A stretch of 64,000 nt of DNA, from NCBI GenBank assembly GCA_033764055.1, contig JANRJI010000119.1, positions 231,158-295,157 of the forward strand, read 5' to 3'. This document shows, piece after piece, positions 1 to 8,769 of the stretch. The notes under the pieces are model-generated. The model saw only the letters and a program-made list of their open reading frames with translations. It made no database searches and was not told where the DNA came from. Made by a program: the position numbers and the translations under genes. The stretch is from Ga0077555 sp033764055 (lineage in GTDB: Bacteria; Pseudomonadota; Alphaproteobacteria; Rhizobiales; Hyphomicrobiaceae). The number at the start of each line of letters is the position of its first letter. Positions within the stretch are counted from its first letter, which is position 1.

Positions 1-240
1 TCCCACGAGGCGCAGCCAGCGCCGGATGCGGCTGGGTCGCAGTTGGTAGGCGTCGGTCGGTCGCAGGCTGACCGTGCCGCTCGCATTGAGGCGGGCGCCG
101 GGCGTTACGGAAAGCAGGCGGTCGTTGCGCATAGCCGTGCACCAGTGGTTCCTGTGCCGAGTGCAGCACGGGACCATCGATTCACATTCGCCTTAAGGAA
201 GCCTTGCCGTCAGCCCTGCCGCGCGCCGGCCTGGGGGCTT

Positions 241-1410
241 TCAACGCGTAGCCGGGAACGCTCCTTCACGGGCCGAATGCCACCACTTCCCGCCGACGAC
301 GGTGCCTTCGGCTACGATCCGCTTGGCGCCCGTCATGTGCTCGCCCAGCACATCGACGTAGTCGAAAGCCCCTTCTTGAACTGACAGGATCGTGGCGTCA
401 CCGGCCGAGCCGGGCTTCAGCGTGCCGATCTCCGGCCGCTTCAGGGCCATCGCCGCGTTGACGGTCGACTGCTTGATCACCTCGCCGAGCGGCATCCCCA
501 TGCACAGGAACTTCGACATGGTCGTCACCTGGTCGAAGGCCGGCCCGTCGATGCACAGCGCATGGACGTCGGATGAGATGGTGTCCGGCATGAAGCCGTT
601 GGCGAGCATGGCCCGCGCCGTCTTGAACGAGAACGAGCCCTTGCCGTGGCCGATGTCGAACAGGACGCCCCGCGCACGGGCCTCGAGCACGGCGCCCTTG
701 ACCTTGCCTTGTGCGTTGACCGGCGAGTTCGGGAAGGGCCGGAAGGCATGGGTGAGAACGTCGCCCGGGCGCAGCATGCCGATCACCTCCTCGTAGGACG
801 GTGGCGGATTGTCGATGTGGCACATCAGGGGAAGTCCGACCTCGTCTGCGACCTGCAACGCGATATTGAGCGGCGCCGCTCCCTGGTCGCCCGACGCATG
901 GAGCCCCACCCGGACCTTGATGCCGACGATGACGTCTCGGTTCTTGTCGGCGACCTCGGCTGCCTCGCGCGGCGCCATCAGCTCGATGTTTTTCGACTCG
1001 CCGATCATGTGCGTCTTCGAGAACGCGAAGATCCCCGCGAACGACACATGCAGGTAGGCGAGGATACGGACCTCGGACCGCTCGATCACGTGCTTGCGGA
1101 ACCCGGCGAAGTTGCCCGGACCCGCGCTGCCCGTGTCGACCGAGGTCGTCACGCCCGACAGCCTGCAGAAGTCCTCCGCATCGATGCCGAGCGACGTGCC
1201 GCCCCAGTAGACGTGGGTGTGCAGGTCGATCAGGCCGGGCGAGACGATGTAGCCCGCGACGTTGCGGACCTCCGTAGCCGGGCCTCCCTTCAGCTCGCGT
1301 CCGAGAGCGGCCACCTTGCCGCCTGCAAATCCGACGTCCATGACGCCGTCGATGGACTGCGCCGGGTCGACGACGCGCCCGCCCTTGAGGATGAGGTCGT
1401 AGGTGGTCAT
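241..1410 (-). CDS. Amidohydrolase/deacetylase-type metallohydrolase
   Basis: Predicted 389-residue cytoplasmic metal-dependent hydrolase of the amidohydrolase superfamily, in the subgroup annotated amidohydrolase/deacetylase (dihydroorotase-like fold). An N-terminal beta segment (DLILKGGRVVDP) leads to the metal-binding HxH in LIDLHTHVYWG. Further on are a candidate carboxylated lysine in GIKVRVGLHAS, histidines in MCHIDNPPP and LTHAFRPFP, and the catalytic-type aspartate in SSDVHALCIDG. I start at the ATG at 1410 because family similarity begins there; the open frame extends upstream to 1497 without recognisable sequence. It is divergent from the dehydratase gene at 1570, so the two probably share a regulatory region. 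The substrate is not evident; N-acyl amino acids or cyclic amides are possible. Confidence 0.85.
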   Translation of the reverse strand: MTTYDLILKGGRVVDPAQSIDGVMDVGFAGGKVAALGRELKGGPATEVRNVAGYIVSPGLIDLHTHVYWGGTSLGIDAEDFCRLSGVTTSVDTGSAGPGNFAGFRKHVIERSEVRILAYLHVSFAGIFAFSKTHMIGESKNIELMAPREAAEVADKNRDVIVGIKVRVGLHASGDQGAAPLNIALQVADEVGLPLMCHIDNPPPSYEEVIGMLRPGDVLTHAFRPFPNSPVNAQGKVKGAVLEARARGVLFDIGHGKGSFSFKTARAMLANGFMPDTISSDVHALCIDGPAFDQVTTMSKFLCMGMPLGEVIKQSTVNAAMALKRPEIGTLKPGSAGDATILSVQEGAFDYVDVLGEHMTGAKRIVAEGTVVGGKWWHSAREGAFPATR

Positions 1411-1569
1411 GGGGTGATCCGCTCTGTTGTCCGCCAAGACGTTGGCGCCGTTGCGTCGGGCTTGCAAGAGGAGCCGTTGGCTCTCGTTCGGGCACATTGC
1501 ACTGCCATCGCGCGCGTCCTAGTCTCGCAAGCGGAAACGCGCCCCACCGAGACGCCCGAGGACGACCCC

Positions 1570-3426
1570 ATGAAAGAGTCGAGGAAGCCGACAGCAGCCG
1601 CCAAGAACGGCACCAGGACAAACGGTGCGCGCCGCCGCGTCAAGCCGTCGGAGCTGCGCTCGAAGGCCTGGTTCGACAACCCCGACAACGTCGACATGAC
1701 GGCCCTCTATCTCGAGCGCTACACGAATTTCGGCTTGACGCTCGAGGAGCTTCAGTCCGGCAAGCCGATCATCGGCATAGCCCAGTCGGGCTCGGACCTC
1801 GTGCCGTGCAATCGCCATCACATCTTCCTCGCCGAGCGCGTGCGCGAAGGCATCCGCGAGGCCGGCGGCATCGCCTTCGAGTTCCCGCTCCATCCCATCC
1901 AGGAGACGGGCAAGCGGCCGACAGCCGCTCTCGACCGAAATCTCCAGTATTTGGCCCTTGTCGAGGTTCTCTACGGCTACCCGCTCGACGCCGTGGTGCT
2001 CACCACCGGCTGCGACAAGACCACCCCCGCACAGATCATGGCGGCGGCCACCGTCGATATCCCGGCAATCGTCCTCTCGGGCGGCCCGATGCTCAACGGC
2101 TGGCACCGCGGGGAGCGGACGGGGTCCGGCACCATCGTCTGGAAGGCCCGCGAGATGATGGCGCGCGGCGAGATCGACGCGAAAGGCTTCACCGAGCTCG
2201 TCGCCTCCTCCGCGCCCTCCGCCGGCCACTGCAACACCATGGGCACGGCCTCGACCATGAACTCGCTCGCCGAGGCGCTTGGCATGTCGCTGCCCGGCTG
2301 TGCCGCCATTCCGGGCCCTTACCGCGACCGCGAGCAGATGGCCTACCTGACGGGCAAGCGCGTCGTCGAGATGGTGTGGGAGGATCTGCGGCCGTCCGAC
2401 ATCCTCACGCGTGCTGCATTCGAGAATGCTGTCGCCGTCAACTCGGCGATCGGCGGGTCGACCAACGCCCCGATCCATCTCAACGCCATCGCCCGCCATA
2501 TCGGCGTCGAGCTGACCAATGACGACTGGGAGCGCATCGGCTACGACATCCCGTTGCTGGTCAACCTGCAGCCGGCCGGCGAGTACCTGGGAGAGGAATA
2601 CTATCGCGCGGGCGGCGTGCCCGCGGTCGTGGCCGAGCTGATCGACAACGGCAAGATCAACAAGGTCGCCATCACGGTCAACGGCAAGTCCCTGCACGAC
2701 AACTGCGAGGGCAAGCACTCGTGGGACCGGCGCGTCATCAAGTCCTACGACGAGCCGATGGTGAAAGCTGCGGGCTTCCTCAACATCAAAGGCAACCTGT
2801 TCGACAGTGCCATCATGAAGACCTCGGTCATCTCCGAGGAGTTCAGGAAGCGCTACCTGTCCAACCCGAAGGACCTGAACGCTTTCGAGGGTCGCGCCAT
2901 CGTGTTCGACGGGCCTGAGGATTATCACAAGCGCATCGACGACCCGAAGCTCGAGATCGACGGCAACTGCCTGTTGTTCATTCGCGGCACCGGACCCGTC
3001 GGCTATCCGGGCGCCGCCGAGGTGGTCAACATGCGTGCGCCCGACTATCTGCTGAAGAAGGGCATCTCGTCGCTCGCCTGCATCGGCGACGGCCGCCAGT
3101 CGGGCACGTCCGGCAGCCCCTCCATTCTCAACGCCTCGCCGGAGGCGGCGACCGGCGGCGGGCTCGCCATCCTGAAAACAGGGGATCGCGTGCGCATCGA
3201 CCTGAACAAGCGCACGGCCGATATCCTCGTCCCGAGCGAGGAGCTGGCCAAGCGCCGGGAGGCCCTGGCGAAGGCCGGTGGCTACAAGTATCCCGAGAGC
3301 CAGACGCCCTGGCAGGAGATCCAGCGCGGGATCGTCGACGAGCTCTCGAACGGCATGGTGCTGAAGCCCGCCGTCAAATACCAGCGCATCGCCAGGACGA
3401 AGGGCATCCCGCGCGACAATCATTGA
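1570..3426 (+). CDS. IlvD/Edd family dehydratase (sugar-acid dehydratase-like)
   Basis: 618-residue member of the IlvD/Edd iron-sulfur dehydratases, which remove water from 2,3-dihydroxy acids. Cysteine motifs fit the cluster ligands: VPCNRHH near residue 80, TTGCDKTTP, and SAGHCNTMGTAS. GGSTNAPIHLNAI and the C-terminal GDGRQSGTSG are also typical. The Lys/Arg-rich N-terminal extension and overall length fit the sugar-acid branch (xylonate, arabonate or galactonate dehydratase) better than biosynthetic IlvD, but the substrate cannot be read from sequence. The start at 1570 is supported by GAGGA at 1558-1562. It lies upstream of a deaminase and a CoA-transferase, a generally catabolic setting. 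Confidence 0.9.
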   Translation: MKESRKPTAAAKNGTRTNGARRRVKPSELRSKAWFDNPDNVDMTALYLERYTNFGLTLEELQSGKPIIGIAQSGSDLVPCNRHHIFLAERVREGIREAGGIAFEFPLHPIQETGKRPTAALDRNLQYLALVEVLYGYPLDAVVLTTGCDKTTPAQIMAAATVDIPAIVLSGGPMLNGWHRGERTGSGTIVWKAREMMARGEIDAKGFTELVASSAPSAGHCNTMGTASTMNSLAEALGMSLPGCAAIPGPYRDREQMAYLTGKRVVEMVWEDLRPSDILTRAAFENAVAVNSAIGGSTNAPIHLNAIARHIGVELTNDDWERIGYDIPLLVNLQPAGEYLGEEYYRAGGVPAVVAELIDNGKINKVAITVNGKSLHDNCEGKHSWDRRVIKSYDEPMVKAAGFLNIKGNLFDSAIMKTSVISEEFRKRYLSNPKDLNAFEGRAIVFDGPEDYHKRIDDPKLEIDGNCLLFIRGTGPVGYPGAAEVVNMRAPDYLLKKGISSLACIGDGRQSGTSGSPSILNASPEAATGGGLAILKTGDRVRIDLNKRTADILVPSEELAKRREALAKAGGYKYPESQTPWQEIQRGIVDELSNGMVLKPAVKYQRIARTKGIPRDNH

Positions 3427-3483
3427 GCCTCATTCGGTGCCGGGCTCGGGTCCGGCACAGATGACCCTGGAAGGATCTGCCCC

Positions 3484-3981
3484 ATGCACGAGACCTTCAT
3501 GCGCCGCGCGCTGGAGATTGCCCGGCAAAGCCTCGACGACCCCGGCGCGATGCCTTATGCCGCCGTCGTGGTGAAGGACGGCACGATCGTCGGCGAGGGT
3601 CTGAACCGCGCGCTCGGCAAAGTCGATCCCACGTCGCACGGCGAGGTGGAGGCCATCCGCGACGCCTGTGCGCACCTCGGCACGACCGACCTGTCGGGCT
3701 GCGATCTCTACACCACTGCCGAGCCGTGCTCGATGTGTACGGCGACCATGTATCTCGCCGGCATCTCGCGCCTGTTCTACGCCAGCGCCGCGCCAGAGTC
3801 GGCAGCGTTCATGGCACGGCTCGCGGCCCGCGATGCGAAGTGGTCCCGCCGTATCAGCGGCCCGGACCTGCGCCGCGAGGTCGGCCTCGAGATGCACCAG
3901 CGCCGCATGCCTGCGACGCCCGTGCTGTCCGGCGAGGCGCATGCGCTCTTCGACGCGTACGCCAAGAAGGTTGGCGCCTGA
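3484..3981 (+). CDS. Nucleoside/guanine deaminase-like zinc enzyme
   Basis: 165-residue cytidine-deaminase-fold protein of the CMP/dCMP-type zinc deaminase family. Zinc ligand and catalytic motifs are HGE (in SHGEVEAIRDA) and PCSMC (in AEPCSMCTATMYLAG), with the glutamate acting as proton shuttle. The size and motifs fit guanine deaminase or a nucleoside deaminase; nothing excludes a TadA-like role, although the usual HAE is HGE here. A strong GGAAGGA ribosome-binding site precedes the ATG. It follows the dehydratase by 57 bp in the same orientation, so cotranscription is likely. Confidence 0.85.
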   Translation: MHETFMRRALEIARQSLDDPGAMPYAAVVVKDGTIVGEGLNRALGKVDPTSHGEVEAIRDACAHLGTTDLSGCDLYTTAEPCSMCTATMYLAGISRLFYASAAPESAAFMARLAARDAKWSRRISGPDLRREVGLEMHQRRMPATPVLSGEAHALFDAYAKKVGA

Positions 3982-4062
3982 GGCCCGACGCCGGCGCGGT
4001 GGCGGGCTGACAGCCGTTGGCAGCACCGAGCCACCGTTGTAAGCCTGTCCGGACATTCACGT

Positions 4063-4121
4063 TGCGCTTCGGCTGCCCACCAGCCGCCGCCGTCCCAGCT
4101 GCGCTTCGGCTGCCCACCAGC
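4063..4121. repeat. Direct repeat of 22 bp, two copies
   Basis: Two identical 22-bp copies occupy 4063-4084 and 4100-4121, beginning TGCGCTTCGGC and ending CCCACCAGC, with starts 37 bp apart. They sit in the 171-bp gap between the deaminase and the CoA-transferase, about 30 bp before the latter's start. Function unknown; a small duplication or a regulator binding site is possible. Confidence 0.6.
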
Positions 4122-4152
4122 AGCCGCAGGTTCCACACCGGAGGAGACACCG

Positions 4153-5388
4153 ATGCCCCAAGCCGGCGACACGCCCGCCCCCCACCCGACAGTCAAGCCG
4201 CTGCAGGGCATCCGCATCATCGACGTCTCGAGCTTCCTCGCCGGTCCGTTCTGCTCGACGCAGCTCGCCGAGTTCGGCGCCGAGGTGTTCAAGCTCGAGC
4301 TGCCGGGCGTCGGCGACGCACTTCGCAAGTTCGGCACGCCGACGCCATCTGGCGATTCGCTCCCTTGGCTGCAGGAGACACGCAACAAGAAGGTCGCCAC
4401 GCTGGATTTGCGCAAGCCCGAGGGCGCGGAGCTCCTGAAGCGCATGATCCGCAAGGCCGACGTGCTGGTCGAGAACTTCCAGCCCGGCACGCTGGAGAAA
4501 TGGGGCCTCGGCTGGGATACACTGAAGGAGGAGAACGGCAAGCTCATCATGGTGCGCATCTCGGGCTTCGGGCAGACCGGCCCCTACAGCCCGCGCCCCG
4601 GGTTCGGCCGCATCGGCAACGCTTTCGGCGGTCTCTCCTATCTCGCCGGCTTCCCCGACCGGCCGCCGACGACGCCCGGCTCCGCAACGATTCCGGACTA
4701 TATGGCCGGTCTCTACGGCGCCCTCGGCGTCATGTTCGCGCTACGCGCGCGCGACATGACCGGCCGCGGCCAGTACATCGACATCGGCCTCTACGAGCCC
4801 ATCTTCCGCATCCTCGACGAGCTGGCCGCCTCCTACAACTACAAGGGCTACCAGCGCGAGCGCATGGGGCCGGGCACCGTCAACGTCTGCCCGCACAGCC
4901 ACTACCCCACCAAGGACGGCAAGTGGATCGCCATCGCCTGCACGTCCGACAAGATCTACTCCCGTCTCGCCGAGGCGCAGGGCCAGCCGGAGCTGGCAGC
5001 CCCCGGCGGTCGCTGGGAGAAGATCGCCGACCGGGACCGCGAGCGTGACGAGGTCGACGCCTGGGTGGCGCGCTGGACCATGAGGTTCACCCTCGAGGAC
5101 TGCATCGCCGAGTGCGACAGGTTCCAGGTGCCGTGCGGACCGGTCTACTCGATCTCCGACATTTTCAAGGACCCGCACTACGCGGCCCGCGGCAACATCT
5201 TGCGCATGCAGGACCCGCGCGTCGGCGAGATCGCCATGCCCAACGTCGTGCCGCGCCTCTCCGACACCCCCGGCTCCGTCGAGTGGCTCGGTCCCCCGAT
5301 GGGTGCGCACACGGACGAGCTCTACAAGGGCATCCTCGGCATGACCGACGCCGAGATCGGCAAGCTGAAGGACAAGGGCGTGATCTGA
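4153..5388 (+). CDS. CaiB/BaiF family CoA-transferase
   Basis: 411-residue class III CoA-transferase, which moves CoA between carboxylic acids through an aspartyl-CoA thioester. Family hallmarks are the N-terminal GIRIIDVSSFLAGPF, VENFQPGTLEKWGLG, and ISGFGQTGPY. The likely catalytic aspartate lies in TIPDYMAGLYGA. Length is normal for the family. GGAGGAG at 4139-4145 supports the ATG. It is the last gene of the left catabolic group and probably activates a carboxylic acid for degradation, but the substrate is unknown. Confidence 0.9.
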   Translation: MPQAGDTPAPHPTVKPLQGIRIIDVSSFLAGPFCSTQLAEFGAEVFKLELPGVGDALRKFGTPTPSGDSLPWLQETRNKKVATLDLRKPEGAELLKRMIRKADVLVENFQPGTLEKWGLGWDTLKEENGKLIMVRISGFGQTGPYSPRPGFGRIGNAFGGLSYLAGFPDRPPTTPGSATIPDYMAGLYGALGVMFALRARDMTGRGQYIDIGLYEPIFRILDELAASYNYKGYQRERMGPGTVNVCPHSHYPTKDGKWIAIACTSDKIYSRLAEAQGQPELAAPGGRWEKIADRDRERDEVDAWVARWTMRFTLEDCIAECDRFQVPCGPVYSISDIFKDPHYAARGNILRMQDPRVGEIAMPNVVPRLSDTPGSVEWLGPPMGAHTDELYKGILGMTDAEIGKLKDKGVI

Positions 5389-5774
5389 GGCAAGCGGTGA
5401 GCCGCCTCTCGCCATTGCCTGCGCGTGCAACTGCGAGAGGGCCGGCCCCAGGCTTGCCCGGGGGCGGCTCCGGAGCCGAGAGCGACGATGCGCCTGGGGC
5501 GTCCAGCAAACCGAAGCCAATCGGACGCGATGGGCCACTTTCGTCCGTGGCCTGCTCGACGCCGTTGAGCGTTCGGTTCGTCCGGTTATTGTGAGGTCAG
5601 CGGACAGTCTCGGCAAGCGACTGGCGGTTGTCCGGGCCTGAATGCGAGGTGGCGGTTGCGCTACACTTGCCGCGCGCCACTTCCGGCCGCCACCGTCACG
5701 ATGCCCATCCGGATGACAACGGCAGCCAAGCCCGGTAGCTTAAGGCCATTGGCTCCCCCGGGGAACCCATTGCC
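5389..5774. other. Intergenic region upstream of the DGR target gene
   Basis: 386 bp without a supportable gene. It contains the stem-loop at 5405-5440 described separately and a perfect 12-bp palindrome GGCTCCGGAGCC at 5466-5477. TTGAGC (5565-5570) followed 15 bp later by TTATTG is a weak sigma-70-like candidate for the target gene; I would not rely on it. GGGGA at 5760-5764 is the only plausible ribosome-binding site for the GTG at 5775. Confidence 0.4.
5405..5440 (+). terminator. Possible terminator hairpin after the CoA-transferase
   Basis: Perfect 8-bp inverted repeat CCTCTCGC/GCGAGAGG with a second inner stem TTGC/GCAA, starting 17 bp after the stop codon. No T-run follows, so intrinsic termination is uncertain. 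Confidence 0.35.
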
Positions 5775-8669
5775 GTGCCGCGTCTGTTCATCTCGCACTC
5801 CAGCGTCGACAACATCGCCGCCCTCGCCTTCCTGCGCTGGCTGATCGCCAACGGCTGGGACCAGGAGGACGTCTTCATTGACCTCCACGGCATCGGTGCG
5901 GGCGAGCGATGGCGCGACACACTGCGCAAGGCCGGTGTGTCATGCGAGGCGGTCATCCTGCTCGCCTCGCCCGATAGCCTCGACAGCAAGGAGTGCCAGC
6001 GCGAGATCAATCTCGCCGAGGATCTCGGCAAGCCAATCCTGGTCGTCATACTGCGCGACCTGACCAACGACGACACCCGCCTAGCGCGCTTCGCCGACAC
6101 GCAGTTCGTGAACCTCTCGGCCGAGCCACTGGAGCGCATGGAGCCCTTCGAGCACGAGGGCAAGGTTCAGCGGGTCTCCTTCAATCTTGCCGCGCTCCTC
6201 TCGATCAAACGCAGTCTGGAGGCGCGGGGCATCGCGCCCGGCAGCTTTGCGTGGCAGCCTCACAAGTTGCCCGATGGCACCCTGGCAGGGCCCTATCCCG
6301 GGCTTGCCGCCTTCAGCGAGGACGATGCCGGCATCTTCTTCGGCCGCGAGGCCGAGATCGCCTCGGGGCTCGCCAAGCTGCGACAGATGGGGCGACGACG
6401 TAGTCCACGCATTCTCGTCATCCAGGCTGCGTCGGGCGCCGGCAAGTCCTCCTACCTTCGCGCTGGCCTGTGGCCGCGCCTTACACGCGATCCCGACTAT
6501 GCGCCGCTCGCGGTGCTGCGCCCCGCGCTCGGCGTGCTGACGGGGCCTGACGGATTCGGCCGCCGCTTCGCGCCATGGCTCGAAAGACACGGCCGCAAGA
6601 TGGCGCCGGCCGATATCCACGCGCGGCTGTTCCAAGGCGGCGACGGCGCTCTGACCGATCTCATCGCCGATGCCGCAGCGATGGCGACCTCGGTCCGCCG
6701 CGCCGGCATGCCGGATGCGCGGCCTCCTGCCCCGATCATCGCCATCGACCAGGGCGAGGAGCTGTTCGCGCCCGAGAACGCCGCAGAGAGCGACCGCTTC
6801 CTCGCGATGCTCGTGCCACTGCTCAAGGCGCCACCCACCGACGTGGACCCTTACGTGCTGCTTACGATCCGGGCCGACAGCGTCGAGGCGCTGTGGCAGA
6901 GGCTGCCCGCACTCGGTCTCGATGCCCCTGAAACATTGCCGCTGCTGCCGCTCGCGCCCGACGCCTACCGCGACATCATCCTTAAGCCGGCCTCGGTCTA
7001 CTCGTCCCGCGTCAGGCCGATCAGCGTCGAGCCGGAGCTGGTTGCAGCACTTGCCCGCAACACCAGCGGCGCAGACGCGCTGCCGCTGCTCGCCTTCACG
7101 CTGGAACGGCTGTTTGGAGAGGCGGGCACCGATGGGAAGCTCACGCTCGCCCGCTACGAGGGTATGGGCGGCCTGGAGGGTTCCATCGACCGGGCGCTTG
7201 CCGAGGCGCGCCGCAAGGCGGGGGCGGCCGGCAGCGAGCAGGCGCTGCACGCTCTGTTCATTCCTCAGCTCGCCACCTGGGACCCGGCCGCCAATGCCGC
7301 CAAGCGACTCGTGGCACCTGAGGCCGAGCTGATCGCCGCCGATCGCGCCCCCTTGGCACCACTTGCCACTGCACTCGTCGACGGCCGACTGCTCACGCGC
7401 GGGCGCGACACGATCGAGGTCGCGCACGAGGCGCTGCTGCGCCGTCCGCCGATTGCCGGCTGGCTGGATGAGCACAAGGACGCGCTGAAGCTGCGCGACG
7501 ACGTGTTGCGCGAGGCGAAGGAGTGGTCGGACCGCGGCAAGTATTCGGCCGACCTCGTTCGCCGCGGTGAGCGGCTCGGCAACGCGGAGCGGATCGCGAG
7601 CAATCCAATCTTCAAAGGTGCGCTGGCGCCGGCGTCGAATTACCTCGCAGCCTGCCGCAAGGACGAGAATGCAACGGCTCGTGCCGCAGGCCGCCGCCGG
7701 GCGGCAATCTACACGCTCATGCTCGGTGTCATCACCGCTCTCACCGGCGTCATCTACAAGGAGCCTCTGGGCGAGCTGTGGTTCGAGCAGACGACCGTGC
7801 GCAGCTTCATGGCAACCGATGTACGCCCGCACGTGCTGAGCGCCGAGCGCGAGCAGGCGTTGAAGCCGGGCGAGTCGTTCCGCGAATGCGCTCAGCACTG
7901 CCCGGAAATGGTGGCTGTGCCCGCCGGCTCGTTCCGCATGGGCTCGCCCGACACCGAAGCCGGACGTTACAATAACGAAGGCCCCGTGCGCTCGGTCACC
8001 ATCGCCAGGCCCTTCGCGGTCGCCAAGTTCGAGGTGACCTGGGACGAGTGGGAAGCCTGCGTGGCGATGCGCGGATGCGACGGCCGGCCGACGGGTGATG
8101 CAGCGTTAGGCAAGGGCCGAAAGCCCGTCATCAACGTGACATGGGATCAGGCGCGATCCTACGCGCAGTGGCTCTCTCGAATGACGGGCAAGGACTACAG
8201 GCTGCTGTCGGAGGCCGAATGGGAGTATGCTGCGCGGGCAGGAACGCAGACCGCGTATTCATTCGGAAGTGATGCTATCGATATTTGCCGTCAAGCCAAT
8301 CTGGCGGATCAGTCGTTCCGTCGTGGCGGGTACACCGGCGACATTGCCGATTGCAACGATGGACAGACAACCACGGCGCCAGTCGGCAGCTATCCGGCGA
8401 ATGCGTTTGGTCTCCACGACATGCACGGTAATGTGTGGGAGTGGGTGCAGGATTGCTACGACGAGAGGGCCTACGCAACGGCACCGACCGATGGAACGGC
8501 CATCCCGGAGCCAAGCGACTGCAAATCTCGCGTGGTTCGTGGCGGCTCCTGGAGCTTCACTCCTCGGTTCCTGCGCGCGGCGATCCGCCTCAGGAACGGG
8601 CCCGACGACCGGGACCTCAATCTCGGCTTCCGGGTGGCCCGTGCTCTCCCTCCTGCCAGGACTAATTAG
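5775..8669 (+). CDS. DGR target: TIR-STAND NTPase-TM-FGE/CLec hypervariable receptor
   Basis: 964-residue multidomain protein. Residues 1-135 are a TIR domain (RLFISHSSVDN; VFIDLHGIG; KECQREI, whose first glutamate occupies the position of the NADase catalytic Glu). Residues 175-600 are a STAND-type NTPase with Walker A GAGKSS (221-226) and Walker B IIAIDQGEEL (321-330). Residues about 643-661 form one membrane helix preceded by RRR, predicting N-terminus in, C-terminus out. Residues about 708-958 are an FGE-sulfatase/C-type-lectin fold (PAGSFRMGSP, LSEAEWEYAARAG, MHGNVWEWVQD, RGGSW, LGFRVAR). The VR encodes residues 917-961. Start is a GTG with GGGGA 10 bp upstream. By analogy with NLR-like conflict proteins, ligand binding by the variable domain would drive NTPase oligomerisation and TIR activation; this is inference. 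Confidence 0.93.
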   Translation: MPRLFISHSSVDNIAALAFLRWLIANGWDQEDVFIDLHGIGAGERWRDTLRKAGVSCEAVILLASPDSLDSKECQREINLAEDLGKPILVVILRDLTNDDTRLARFADTQFVNLSAEPLERMEPFEHEGKVQRVSFNLAALLSIKRSLEARGIAPGSFAWQPHKLPDGTLAGPYPGLAAFSEDDAGIFFGREAEIASGLAKLRQMGRRRSPRILVIQAASGAGKSSYLRAGLWPRLTRDPDYAPLAVLRPALGVLTGPDGFGRRFAPWLERHGRKMAPADIHARLFQGGDGALTDLIADAAAMATSVRRAGMPDARPPAPIIAIDQGEELFAPENAAESDRFLAMLVPLLKAPPTDVDPYVLLTIRADSVEALWQRLPALGLDAPETLPLLPLAPDAYRDIILKPASVYSSRVRPISVEPELVAALARNTSGADALPLLAFTLERLFGEAGTDGKLTLARYEGMGGLEGSIDRALAEARRKAGAAGSEQALHALFIPQLATWDPAANAAKRLVAPEAELIAADRAPLAPLATALVDGRLLTRGRDTIEVAHEALLRRPPIAGWLDEHKDALKLRDDVLREAKEWSDRGKYSADLVRRGERLGNAERIASNPIFKGALAPASNYLAACRKDENATARAAGRRRAAIYTLMLGVITALTGVIYKEPLGELWFEQTTVRSFMATDVRPHVLSAEREQALKPGESFRECAQHCPEMVAVPAGSFRMGSPDTEAGRYNNEGPVRSVTIARPFAVAKFEVTWDEWEACVAMRGCDGRPTGDAALGKGRKPVINVTWDQARSYAQWLSRMTGKDYRLLSEAEWEYAARAGTQTAYSFGSDAIDICRQANLADQSFRRGGYTGDIADCNDGQTTTAPVGSYPANAFGLHDMHGNVWEWVQDCYDERAYATAPTDGTAIPEPSDCKSRVVRGGSWSFTPRFLRAAIRLRNGPDDRDLNLGFRVARALPPARTN
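8523..8659 (+). repeat. DGR variable repeat (VR)
   Basis: 137-bp repeat at the 3' end of the target gene, paired with the TR at an offset of exactly 400 bp. The first 31 bp and last 42 bp are identical to the TR. In between, 14 positions differ, all adenine in the TR: A to T at 8556, 8557, 8564, 8568, 8569, 8584, 8590, 8617; A to G at 8554, 8599, 8607, 8613; A to C at 8589, 8616. These alter residues 927, 928, 932, 937, 939, 942, 945, 947 and 948, and leave Pro930 silent. The invariant GC-rich tail should contain the initiation-of-mutagenic-homing (IMH) function. Confidence 0.97.
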
Positions 8670-8748
8670 CTCCTTCCACCTTTCTACCTTACCTCTTGAA
8701 TTCACTGAGCGAACTCTAGTCGATTCGCTCTGTTTTGGGAATCGGAAC

Positions 8749-8769
8749 ATTCGGCGCGAAGCGCCGAAT
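8749..8769 (+). other. Stem-loop with GCGAAGC mini-hairpin core between VR and TR
   Basis: Perfect 9-bp inverted repeat ATTCGGCGC/GCGCCGAAT closing on the trinucleotide loop GAA, 80 bp after the target stop codon. Its core GCGAAGC is known as an exceptionally stable DNA mini-hairpin. A T-rich run (ATATTTTT) begins 7 bp downstream, so it could be the intrinsic terminator of the target gene. It could instead be the DGR-associated hairpin found 3' of the VR in several DGRs, though those usually lie much closer. Confidence 0.7.

Noticed and set aside
1519..3423. Long minus-strand open frame (634 codons) opposite the IlvD/Edd gene.
   Set aside because: A shadow frame caused by high GC content; no domain or start signal, while the plus strand carries a full conserved protein.
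6081..7898. Long minus-strand open frame (605 codons) opposite the TIR-STAND gene.
   Set aside because: No recognisable domains and its composition mirrors the sense gene; the sense strand has conserved TIR and Walker motifs.
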